From NCBI GenBank assembly GCA_964612975.1, contig CAZTGC010000011.1, positions 1 through 30,050 on the forward strand: a stretch of 30,050 nt of DNA. Reading direction: 5' to 3'. Within the stretch, counting starts at the first letter, position 1. Each line of letters opens with the position of its first letter. The notes under the pieces were generated by a model. It did not search any database. It was not told the origin of the DNA and saw only the letters and a list, made by a program, of their open reading frames with translations. This document shows positions 7,218 through 14,296 of this stretch, piece by piece. The translations under genes and the position numbers were made by a program. Source of the stretch: NZ13-RE01 sp964612975. GTDB taxonomy: Bacteria; Dictyoglomota; Dictyoglomia; Dictyoglomales; Dictyoglomaceae.

Positions 7218-8792
7218 ATGAGACATTTAATATTTATTGTTATTTTATTACTATTTGTTTTTAGTTTGAGCAGTATAATTTGGGCTAAAGAGAACAATCC
7301 TAATGAAGCTATTACTGGAAATATGACAGATGTATCAACTAAGACTCAAGACAAAGTCACTTTAATAGACATAGTAAACGAAATAGGCCATGATAGAGTA
7401 GCTATTAATTTTATTTGGGTACTTACATCGGCATTCCTTGTTATGTTTATGCAAGCAGGATTTGCAATGGTAGAAACAGGATTTACTAGAGCAAAAAATG
7501 TAGCTCATACTATGGCAATGAATTTCTTGATATATGCTATCGGTATAATAGGTTTTTGGATTTGTGGTTTTGCATTTATGTTTGGTGGACTTGGTCCTAT
7601 AGCAACTTTGGGTGGGTATGATGGGCTAAATCGAGAACTTAGTATAAATCTTTTTGGGAAAAATTTTGGGTTATTAGGTCTAAAAGGGTTTTTCCTCTCT
7701 GGAGATTTTTATAATGTAGCAGTCTTTGCACTGTTTTTATTCCAGATGGTATTTATGGATACTGCAGCTACCATACCTACTGGAGCAATGGCAGAAAGGT
7801 GGAGATTTCTTCCCTTTGTAATCTATGGCTTCTTTATTTCTATGTTTCTCTATCCAATATATGGAAACTGGGTTTGGGGAGGAGGTTGGTTATCTCAACT
7901 AGGAGTAAACTTTGGTTTAGGTCATGGATTCTTAGACTTTGCTGGTTCATCTGTAGTGCATATGGTTGGAGGCATAACTGCTCTTGCAGGAGCAATGGTT
8001 ATAGGGGCACGTTTGGGCAAATATGGAAAAGATGGTAGTGTAAATGTCATACCAGGTCACAACATTCCTATGGCTATTATAGGTACATTTATCTTGGCTT
8101 TTGGTTGGTTTGGCTTTAATGCAGGTTCTACACTAACAGGAACAGACCTTAGAATTAGTATTATAGCGACCAATACGATGATAGCCTCTGCATCTGGAGC
8201 TCTTGCAGCTACAATACTAATGTGGATCAAGTTTGGAAAACCCGATCCTAGTATGATGGCAAATGGTATGTTAGCAGGATTAGTTGCTATAACAGCTCCA
8301 TGTGCATTTGTAAATAGTGTATCTGCCTTTATTATTGGTGCTATAGCTGGATTATTAGTAGTTGGTAGTGTGCTCTACATAGACAGGATTCTTAGAGTTG
8401 ATGATCCTGTAGGGGCCATCTCTGTCCATGGCATATGTGGAGCTTGGGGTTGTTTGGCTTTAGGTCTCTTTGCAGATGGAACTTATGGGGATGGGCTCAA
8501 TGGTATTGCAGGAAATGTTAGAGGATTATTTTATGGAGATGTAGGACAACTCCTAGCACAAGTTATTGGGGTCATTACAAATTTTGTCTTTGTGTTTTTC
8601 GCTTCATATCTTTTCTTTAAGTTGCTAGACCGGATTGTAGGACTGAGGGTAGATCCAGTCTCTGAAATAGAAGGGCTTGATATATCCGAAATGGGAGTAT
8701 CTGGATATTTAGGTATAAAGGTAACAAAAGAGGAAATACTGCCAGAAACCATATCTTTTGATAATCTAGATTCTAAGAAAGGGGGGTATTAA
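7218..8792 (+). CDS. amt: Ammonium transporter (Amt family)
   Basis: This 524-aa Amt/AmtB-family channel moves ammonium into the cell. A signal-like hydrophobic start (residues 1-24) and a spacer of about 30 residues precede the 11-helix core, which begins near MFMQAGFAMVETGFTRAKN. The pore twin histidines are in SSVVHMVGG and ISVHGICGAWG. The C-terminal cytoplasmic region, with the conserved VGLRV pattern near VDPVSEIEGLDISEMG, is the PII contact site, and an extra tail of about 30 residues follows. AAGGAGG lies 7 bases before the ATG. glnK starts one base after the stop. It is controlled by the consensus promoter at 7026 and perhaps by antitermination in the leader. Confidence 0.96.
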   Translation: MRHLIFIVILLLFVFSLSSIIWAKENNPNEAITGNMTDVSTKTQDKVTLIDIVNEIGHDRVAINFIWVLTSAFLVMFMQAGFAMVETGFTRAKNVAHTMAMNFLIYAIGIIGFWICGFAFMFGGLGPIATLGGYDGLNRELSINLFGKNFGLLGLKGFFLSGDFYNVAVFALFLFQMVFMDTAATIPTGAMAERWRFLPFVIYGFFISMFLYPIYGNWVWGGGWLSQLGVNFGLGHGFLDFAGSSVVHMVGGITALAGAMVIGARLGKYGKDGSVNVIPGHNIPMAIIGTFILAFGWFGFNAGSTLTGTDLRISIIATNTMIASASGALAATILMWIKFGKPDPSMMANGMLAGLVAITAPCAFVNSVSAFIIGAIAGLLVVGSVLYIDRILRVDDPVGAISVHGICGAWGCLALGLFADGTYGDGLNGIAGNVRGLFYGDVGQLLAQVIGVITNFVFVFFASYLFFKLLDRIVGLRVDPVSEIEGLDISEMGVSGYLGIKVTKEEILPETISFDNLDSKKGGY

Positions 8793-8793
8793 G

Positions 8794-9132
8794 ATGAAAA
8801 AAATAGAAGCCATAATTAGACCTGGGAAATTATACCCTGTACTGAATGCTCTTCAGAAACTTGGCTATCCTGGTGTAACTATTACAGAAGTGGAAGGGCA
8901 TGGAAGACAAAAAGGGATCACCGCACAATGGAGGGGAAAGGCTTATACCGTAAGATTTATTGCTAAAGTGAAACTGGAAATAATAGCGAAAGATGAAGAA
9001 GTGAATATAATAGTAGATACTATTGTAAATACTGCAAAAACTGGGGAAATCGGTGATGGTAAAATATTTATCTATCCTCTGGAAGATATTATAAGGATAA
9101 GAACAGGAGAAAGGGGAGATTTGGCAATATAA
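8794..9132 (+). CDS. glnK: PII signal protein (GlnB/GlnK)
   Basis: This 112-aa trimeric PII protein binds ATP/ADP and 2-oxoglutarate and, when paired with amt, usually plugs the Amt channel when nitrogen is plentiful. The start MKKIEAIIRPGKL is typical. The T-loop reads EVEGHGRQKGITAQWRGKAY, and the classical modification-site Tyr is at position 51. Position 46, usually Tyr, is Trp. The B-loop region TAKTGEIGDGKIFI and the C-terminal RIRTGERGDLAI are intact. It overlaps the end of the amt operon with a 1-bp gap and a G-rich ribosome-binding site. The linkage to amt favours GlnK over GlnB. Confidence 0.95.
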   Translation: MKKIEAIIRPGKLYPVLNALQKLGYPGVTITEVEGHGRQKGITAQWRGKAYTVRFIAKVKLEIIAKDEEVNIIVDTIVNTAKTGEIGDGKIFIYPLEDIIRIRTGERGDLAI

Positions 9133-9138
9133 GTTAAG

Positions 9139-9166
9139 AACCCCTTGGCCGCATAGCCAAGGGGTT
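9139..9166 (+). terminator. Hairpin after amt-glnK
   Basis: AACCCCTTGGC (9139-9149) and GCCAAGGGGTT (9156-9166) form a perfect 11-bp stem with loop CGCATA, seven bases after the glnK stop. No strong U-tract follows, so it may act as an mRNA end stabiliser or as a terminator in both directions. Confidence 0.75.
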
Positions 9167-9363
9167 ACCAACTTCTCTTCCATCCTATAGGCATTCTCAC
9201 AATTTTGACGCCCTAAAATTTAAAAATCCGCATTAGCTAGTAGGTTATTTTAACCTTCAAACCTAAGACGTAGCAGCAGATGATCAGGATATCCTAAACC
9301 TACTTTTTGAACTTTAACATGTCAAACTTGCAATAAGCGTTCATGCATTAGATTATATGCATA

Positions 9364-10137
9364 CTAGCTAATAACTTCAGAAAAGAGACATATAGCAGAG
9401 GCTATCTCTTTCATCGTCTTTCCGGTATCCATACTCTTTTTCTGTATGAATCTATAAGCCTCTTCTTCGCTTAACCCTCTAAGTTTCATAAGAATTCCTT
9501 TTGCTTTCTCTATTAACTTTCTAGTCTCTAAAGTCTCTTTGAGCTTTGTCATCTCTTCTATGATTTGACCACTCCCAACAGCTATAGCTGCATAATTAGC
9601 CAATGCCTGAACAATATTAACTTCCTCTTTTGTAAAGTTGCGTTTTTCTGAGGTATAAACATTTACTACCCCAATAATCTTGTTTCTAAAGCACATAGGA
9701 ACTGAAAGCATAGAAGTTAGATCTAGTCTTTTAGCAATATCTTTGTAGAAAAAATTAGGATCTTCTCGAACATCTGATACTATAATAGGACGTCCTTCCT
9801 TTACTACTAATCCACATATACCTTGGCCGAGTTTTAAATTTGGCTTATTTTTGTATTCTTCGTCTAGACTCTGGGTAGCTTTAATTACGAATTCCTTCTT
9901 TTCTTCATCTATAAGCATTATGGAGCAGACTTTAGTACTTAAAATTTCAGTCGTCACCGTCACTATGAGATTAAGTATATTATCTGTAGAGCTAAGATGT
10001 GATGCTACCAAAGATGATATTTCAATTATTCTATCTAGTTCGGCATTTTTCTTCTCTAGCTCAGACTTTAAAAAAACTATTTCTTTATCTTTCTCTTCTA
10101 TTATTCTTTTGAGTTCCTTAATACTTGTTTTTGACAT
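9364..10137 (-). CDS. GAF-ANTAR RNA-binding transcription antiterminator
   Basis: This protein has about 257 aa. It starts with a coiled-coil-like Lys/Glu-rich segment (about 1-40), then a GAF domain (about 45-190: SIMLIDEEKKEFVIKA, LGQGICGLVVKEGRPIIVSD, LSVPM, GVVNVYTS) and a C-terminal ANTAR domain (about 200-253: LETRKLIEKAKGILM, GLSEEEAYRFIQKKSMDT, MKEIA). ANTAR domains bind paired RNA hairpins and stop premature termination. GAF domains sense small ligands, here unknown. I prefer the ATG at 10137, which AAGGTG precedes by about nine bases; a GTG at 10149 overlaps that site. It faces amt-glnK, whose leader holds an ANTAR-like hairpin, so I infer nitrogen-linked control. Confidence 0.9.
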   Translation of the reverse strand: MSKTSIKELKRIIEEKDKEIVFLKSELEKKNAELDRIIEISSLVASHLSSTDNILNLIVTVTTEILSTKVCSIMLIDEEKKEFVIKATQSLDEEYKNKPNLKLGQGICGLVVKEGRPIIVSDVREDPNFFYKDIAKRLDLTSMLSVPMCFRNKIIGVVNVYTSEKRNFTKEEVNIVQALANYAAIAVGSGQIIEEMTKLKETLETRKLIEKAKGILMKLRGLSEEEAYRFIQKKSMDTGKTMKEIASAICLFSEVIS

Positions 10138-10479
10138 TAATTTTCTCACCTTCTTACTTAAAAATATAATCTAATCTTTTCCCGAAATTCACTATTAGAT
10201 AAAAAGACAGATAGACACTATCTCCTTAAAATATAATGTATAGTATTAAATAAGAGGCGAATTTTGTCAATAGATATTCCTGACTTGACTCAACCACGAA
10301 TTCACCATTATAGTGGTACCTTCTTCCTATCTTCCCAAGAAGAGGCCTTTCACACAAAGGGCTAATTCTTCAAAAAATACAGGACAAGGGTAAATTAATT
10401 TCACTTTTTAATAACTTCCTAAGTATTTAATTAAAAGGCAAAATTATGTCCTCATCTATTCTTAAATTGGAATTTTTTA
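10138..10479 (-). other. Long gene-free leader region upstream of the ANTAR gene
   Basis: No coding frame is seen between the ANTAR start and the candidate ncRNA. A minus-strand TTGACA at 10270-10265 could be a -35, with TACTAT after a long 19-bp spacer. A small hairpin, AGATAG-tgt-CTATCT, lies nearer the gene. I see no convincing ANTAR target here. Confidence 0.3.
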
Positions 10480-10731
10480 CCAATAAAAATTATACCACAG
10501 GCCCAACGGACCCTTTAAAGAACCCTTCAACACTCTCTAGAACCTTTCAGCCCCAAGATTTAGCTTAAGATTTCATAGAAGTACCAGGCTTTACTAATAC
10601 TTCTACTACTCTCTCCAAGCTACCTGAGTACTTGGTTTGGAGTCTCGCCCCAAACTTTCCTCAGCTCTTGAGACTTACTTCGTCCCAGCCAAGTGCATCC
10701 GAGCCCTTTTGGACCCCTTGATGCCTGTGGC
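10480..10731 (-). ncRNA. Candidate structured non-coding RNA of about 238 nt (class unknown)
   Basis: The RNA would begin near 10731, directly after a good promoter. Its 5' end GCCACAGGC (10731-10723) pairs with GCCTGTGGT (10502-10494) in a 9-bp closing stem, probably extended by CAAGG with CC(G)TTG. A U-rich run, ATAATTTTTATT, follows. Inside, AGTCTC (10675-10670) can pair with GAGACT (10646-10641), while GTTTGG (10655-10650) can pair with CCAAAC (10640-10635), giving an H-type pseudoknot. CTGAG (10664-10660) can pair with CTCAG (10628-10624). TAGAAGTA and TACTTCTA form an 8-bp hairpin (10605-10576). It is richer in G+C than its flanks and has no ORF. Fit to 6S, SRP, tmRNA or RNase P RNA is poor. 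A lineage-specific RNA such as the Dictyoglomi-1 motif is possible, but I could not check that. Confidence 0.6.
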
Positions 10732-10738
10732 AATTATA

Positions 10739-10766
10739 ATTTTAACATAACTTTAAAGAATGTCAA
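10739..10766 (-). promoter_or_regulatory. Promoter of the candidate ncRNA
   Basis: On the minus strand, TTGACA (10766-10761), a 16-bp spacer and TAAAAT (10744-10739) place the start at about 10732-10731. That is the first base of the 5' strand of the closing stem. The same TTGACA-N16-TAAAAT layout occurs in the adjacent repeat. Confidence 0.65.
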
Positions 10767-10801
10767 ATTTTAAAATTAAGTTAAAACCTTCTTTTAAGAG
10801 A

Positions 10802-10867
10802 ATAGAGTGCTCCTGAAAATATAGATTTTATCTATACTCCTTAATATGTCAAGGGGAATTTTTAAAA
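10802..10867. repeat. 66-bp direct repeat, copy 2
   Basis: This copy is identical to bases 1-66. It lies between tRNA-Ser and the candidate ncRNA. It carries a minus-strand TTGACA (10852-10847), a 16-bp spacer and TAAAAT (10830-10825), with the -10 inside a TATAGAT-ttt-ATCTATA dyad (10820-10836). Transcription from it would run into the ncRNA. Confidence 0.9.
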
Positions 10868-10902
10868 AATTTTTTACTAAAAGTGAAATTTTAATCTCCC
10901 TT

Positions 10903-10990
10903 TGGCGGAGAGGGTGGGATTTGAACCCACGAGGCTTTTCAGCCTACTCGCTTTCGAGGCGAGCGCCTTAAACCCCTCGGCCACCTCTCC
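10903..10990 (-). tRNA. tRNA-Ser (anticodon CGA)
   Basis: A complete class II tRNA is read on the minus strand. The acceptor arms are GGAGAGG (10990-10984) and CCTCTCC (10913-10907), with discriminator G and an encoded CCA (10905-10903). The anticodon stem CTCGC/GCGAG encloses CTCGAAA, giving anticodon CGA for codon UCG. A long variable arm (GGCT-gaaa-AGCC type) and the T-arm GTGGG-TTCAAAT-CCCAC are intact. A perfect minus-strand TATAAT lies at 11003-10998. Confidence 0.97.
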
Positions 10991-11006
10991 TTATAAAATT
11001 ATATCA

Positions 11007-11022
11007 TGTGATCTACATCACA
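11007..11022. promoter_or_regulatory. CRP/FNR-type palindrome
   Basis: TGTGATCTACATCACA is a perfect 6-bp inverted repeat around CTAC and matches the E. coli CRP consensus TGTGA-N6-TCACA. It lies in the -35/-10 spacer of the tRNA-Ser promoter on the minus strand. For the GGDEF gene, AT-rich -10 candidates at about 11037-11047 would put it about 35-41 bp upstream of a start, like a class II activator site. Confidence 0.5.
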
Positions 11023-11070
11023 GATAAAAAAAGGAGTAAAATATATAAAAAAATTTAAGGGGAAGAAGCA

Positions 11071-12537
11071 ATGAGCTTAAAAAGGAAATTTTTATTGGGA
11101 TCTTTTTTAATTCTTTTATTTTTTGCCTCTTTTATATTTCTTTCCTCCTTCTTAATCTCTAATAAAGTTATTGAAGAAAGTATTAAAGTTATGGAAAAGG
11201 ATTTAAGGGAGAGCTTTTTATTTTTTTTAGAACAACAAAGAAAAAATATTGAAATTCATATTAAAGATTATTCCTATTGGTATGAGATGGGAGAATTTGG
11301 AGTTATAAAGAAAGATAGGACTTGGCTTAGAGATAATTTAGAACCATGGGTTAGAAATACTTTTCATTATGATTTAGTTGCTCTTATAAAAGAAAATAAA
11401 GAGGTGATAACTAAAAGTTCCTTTGAAGAAATCTCCCTTAGGGATTTATTACCTAAGAACTTAAAATTGGAATCTGGATTTTATATAACAAAAAAGGGAG
11501 TATTAATATATAGTGTTTCTCCTGTCTTTGATAATTATGGAAAGAAATATTATAAGGCCTTTTTGATATTTGGGAAAATCATAGATGAGAAATTATTAAA
11601 CTTTTGGGAAGATCTACTTCGTTTTGGTATCATCATAAAGACAGAAAATATTGCCTATTTTTCAAATCCCAATATACCTAATTTTAAATTTTCTTCTGAA
11701 TATTACTTTAAGGATAATTATATATGTCTCTCTATACCCATAGATGCAAAAAATGGATCCTTTGAGGTAAAAATTTACAGATGCGAAGATTTACTATCAA
11801 AGATTTCTACATCCTTACAAAGATCTCTTCTTCTTTCATTATTGGTAATATTGATCTTATCTATTTTTTTAAGTAATTGGGGTGTCTTAACAATATTAAA
11901 ACCCTTGGAAACCTTCCAAAGAAATATAGAAGAGATATCTAAAGGAAAATATGATTTAGAACTGAATTTGAATAGGAAGGATGAGATTGGAGGATTAGCT
12001 AAAAGCTTTAAAAAAATGATTGATAAAATATGTGAAAGGGAGAAAGAATTAACCTTAGCAAAGGAATTAGCAGAAGAGTCTTCCTTAAAAGATGAGTTGA
12101 CGGGTATTCCCAATAGAAGATTTCTATATAAATATATGGAATACCTAATAAAAAATAAACAAATTTTTGCCTTAGTTTTTATAGATTTAGATAAATTTAA
12201 AGGTGTTAATGATCTTTTTGGACATACTAAGGGGGATAAAATTTTAATAGATGTTGCCCAATGGTTCAGAAAAAATCTAAGGGAAGAAGATAAGGTAATA
12301 AGATATGGTGGAGATGAGTTTTGTATCATTCTCCATAATGTTAAGAGAGAAGAGGCAGAAGATATTTTAAAGAGAATATATCTTAAATTTTTAAGTGAAA
12401 ATTTTTTAAGGAATATTACCTTAGGATTTAGTTATGGAATTACTATTTTCCCAGAGGATGGGGAAAACTTAGACAAGCTTCTTGCAAAAGCTGATGGGGA
12501 GATGTATAAAAAGAAGGAAAAATGGGGGAGAGAGTGA
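11071..12537 (+). CDS. CHASE4-HAMP-GGDEF membrane diguanylate cyclase
   Basis: This 488-aa sensor probably makes cyclic di-GMP. TM1 is at about residues 8-30. The extracytoplasmic region (about 32-250) resembles CHASE4 (DYSYWYEMGEF, WLRDNLEPWVRNTFHYDLVAL). TM2 lies near 251-272, a HAMP domain near 273-325, and the GGDEF domain at about 340-486. The active motif GGDEF is intact. The inhibitory I-site RxxD is present as REED, five residues before GGDEF. There is no EAL or HD-GYP domain. AAGGGG lies before the ATG. A CRP-like palindrome is just upstream. The thioredoxin-like gene follows after 36 bp with its own ribosome-binding site, so co-transcription is likely. Confidence 0.93.
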   Translation: MSLKRKFLLGSFLILLFFASFIFLSSFLISNKVIEESIKVMEKDLRESFLFFLEQQRKNIEIHIKDYSYWYEMGEFGVIKKDRTWLRDNLEPWVRNTFHYDLVALIKENKEVITKSSFEEISLRDLLPKNLKLESGFYITKKGVLIYSVSPVFDNYGKKYYKAFLIFGKIIDEKLLNFWEDLLRFGIIIKTENIAYFSNPNIPNFKFSSEYYFKDNYICLSIPIDAKNGSFEVKIYRCEDLLSKISTSLQRSLLLSLLVILILSIFLSNWGVLTILKPLETFQRNIEEISKGKYDLELNLNRKDEIGGLAKSFKKMIDKICEREKELTLAKELAEESSLKDELTGIPNRRFLYKYMEYLIKNKQIFALVFIDLDKFKGVNDLFGHTKGDKILIDVAQWFRKNLREEDKVIRYGGDEFCIILHNVKREEAEDILKRIYLKFLSENFLRNITLGFSYGITIFPEDGENLDKLLAKADGEMYKKKEKWGRE

Positions 12538-12573
12538 AATTAATATATAATAATTTCTAAGGGAGGAAAAAAG

Positions 12574-13302
12574 ATGAAAAATAAATTAAAATTTATCTTA
12601 ATTGTTTTAATTTTTCTTTTAATTTCAATATCCCTCATATACTCATCCCCTCAGGAAAATATAAATAGAAAAGTTGTTTTAGAGCTTTTCACTGCTACCT
12701 GGTGTGGTCCCTGTGCAAGATATGGTCCCTTAGTTGACAAAATTTATGACCAATTTCCAAGGGAAGCTATCCTTGTAAGAAATCAGGTTTGGCAGGACGG
12801 TTTGGATACAAGAGAAACCAATAACAGAGCTAATTTTTATGGCATCAGGGGAGTGCCCACCTTGGTAATAAATGGGAAATATTCTATACATCCAGGATAT
12901 TACAATGAAATCTTAAAAATTGTTGGTGACCTTATAAAGGAAAAACCACTATATATCAGTAAAATACAAGATTTAAAGAAAAGTAATACTAAAATAAGTT
13001 TTAAAATTAAAATTGAATCCCTTGATAAAAGTACAAGAAATTTAAAACTTTTTGTGATTCTTCTTGAAAATTTGGTCCATTATGAAGGAAGAAATGGGGA
13101 AAGGGAGCATAGATTTGTTATAAGGGACTATATTCCCGACGAAAAGGGAACCAACTTAAAAATAAATCCCCAAGAATTGTTAGAAACAAAGATAGAATAT
13201 AATTTACCCCAAAATTTTAGCTCCAATAAATTTTCTGTAGTAGTATTTCTACAGGATGTAAGTACAAGGGAAATTTTTAATGGGGAGAAGATACAATTAT
13301 AA
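12574..13302 (+). CDS. Secreted thioredoxin-fold protein
   Basis: This 242-aa protein has a clear signal peptide (residues 1 to about 25, basic then hydrophobic, ending near YSSPQE). A thioredoxin-like domain carries the redox motif CGPC (about 42-45, in TATWCGPCARYGP) and the cis-proline loop GVPTLVING (about 90). The C-terminal half (about 125-242) is a beta-rich region with DPKS-like strands, resembling Omp28-type or TlpA-like extensions. It probably acts as an extracytoplasmic disulfide reductase or oxidase. The CcdA-like protein at 3683 could be its electron source, but that is inference. GGGAGG lies seven bases before the ATG. The next gene overlaps its end by 23 bp. Confidence 0.85.
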   Translation: MKNKLKFILIVLIFLLISISLIYSSPQENINRKVVLELFTATWCGPCARYGPLVDKIYDQFPREAILVRNQVWQDGLDTRETNNRANFYGIRGVPTLVINGKYSIHPGYYNEILKIVGDLIKEKPLYISKIQDLKKSNTKISFKIKIESLDKSTRNLKLFVILLENLVHYEGRNGEREHRFVIRDYIPDEKGTNLKINPQELLETKIEYNLPQNFSSNKFSVVVFLQDVSTREIFNGEKIQL

Positions 13303-14296
13303 TACTTTCAATTCCTTGAAGGGCAAATATTTCTTGGGAATAGATGGGGGACAAACAAAAACCCTATTAATAATAGGAGATGAAAGGGGAAATATAGTTT
13401 ATTTGGGAAGGGGAAGAGCCTTAGATCATATTCTTTCTCCTAATGGGCCTGATACTGCAAGAAATTCCTTTAAAGAAGCTCTCTTATCTTTTTCCCTTTA
13501 CCCTGAAGTAGAATTTGAGGGTGCCTTTTTGGGACTTACAGGAGTTCCCAATAAAGAATCAAAGGAGGCAGAGGCTTATTATAAAATTGCAAGGGAAATA
13601 ATAAATCCAAAAAATATTTCTGTGGATAACGATTCTGTTATTGCCCTTACAGGGTCTTTTTCTGGGGGAGAGGGAATAATTGTTATAGGAGGCACAGGAT
13701 CTATTGGTTTTGGATTTGATGGGAAAAATTATGCCCGATGTGGGGGTTTGGGATATTTATTTGGAGATGAGGGAGGAGGATTTCAGATTGTCCTTCAGGG
13801 AATAAAAGTTGCTCTAAAATACGAAGATGGTTGTCATCCTTATACTCTTATTCGAGAAAAAATATTAAAAGATTCCTCTTATTCTACAGTAGAAGCTCTA
13901 ATAAGGGATTATTATGCTGGAAAAATTGATAGGCATAAACTTTCCCTTTACACAAAAAGTATAAAGGAGGCAGAAGAGGAAGGAGATATATACGCTAAGG
14001 AGATACTTATTAATGCAGGAGAAGAGTTATCAAAACTTGTGAATTGTGTATATAGAAAATTGAATTTTAAAGGAAGGGTAAAGGTTGCAAACCTTGGGGG
14101 AATCTTTAATATTTCCTTGGTAAAAGAGATTTTTATAAAATCCTTAGATAAAAAAACCTATGAGATTAAAGAGCCTGATTTTCCTGCTATAGTTGGAGCT
14201 TTGATTAAAGCCTATCAGCTCTCGGGCATTACTTTAACAGAATCTTTAAAAAATAATTTGAAAAATTCCTTTAAAGAAAAAGTGAAGGATCTTTAG
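13280..14296 (+). CDS. BadF/BadG-family ATPase, probable GlcNAc/MurNAc kinase
   Basis: This 338-aa ASKHA-fold protein of the BadF/BadG/BcrA/BcrD family probably phosphorylates an amino sugar. The phosphate-1 motif is GIDGGQTKTLLIIGDERGN. The central glycine-rich segments are VIGGTGSIGFGF and CGGLGYLFGDEGGGFQI, typical of the N-acetylglucosamine/MurK-like kinases in this family. The ATG at 13280 lies inside the previous gene and lacks a clear ribosome-binding site; a TTG at 13316, closer to the conserved GIDGG, is an alternative. Its end overlaps the convergent namZ gene by 4 bp. Beside murQ and namZ, a MurNAc/GlcNAc kinase role (MurK-like) is the natural inference. Confidence 0.85.
   Translation: MGRRYNYNTFNSLKGKYFLGIDGGQTKTLLIIGDERGNIVYLGRGRALDHILSPNGPDTARNSFKEALLSFSLYPEVEFEGAFLGLTGVPNKESKEAEAYYKIAREIINPKNISVDNDSVIALTGSFSGGEGIIVIGGTGSIGFGFDGKNYARCGGLGYLFGDEGGGFQIVLQGIKVALKYEDGCHPYTLIREKILKDSSYSTVEALIRDYYAGKIDRHKLSLYTKSIKEAEEEGDIYAKEILINAGEELSKLVNCVYRKLNFKGRVKVANLGGIFNISLVKEIFIKSLDKKTYEIKEPDFPAIVGALIKAYQLSGITLTESLKNNLKNSFKEKVKDL

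Noticed and set aside
10640..10670. GAGGAAAGT in the candidate ncRNA, like the RNase P RNA core GAGGAAAGTCCGGGC
   Set aside because: The rest of the RNase P consensus (ACAGNRA, the GGTAAGAGCGCACC-type region and the 3' P4 strand) is missing and the RNA is too short.
10494..10731. Candidate ncRNA as tmRNA or SRP RNA
   Set aside because: No tRNA-like CCACCA end or tag frame for tmRNA, and no GGAAGGAAGCA-type SRP apical loop.
10525..10867. G+C-richer segment as the end of an IS605/IS607-type element with an omega RNA
   Set aside because: No TnpB-like ORF or remnant is present nearby on either strand, and the promoter and closing stem fit a free-standing RNA better.
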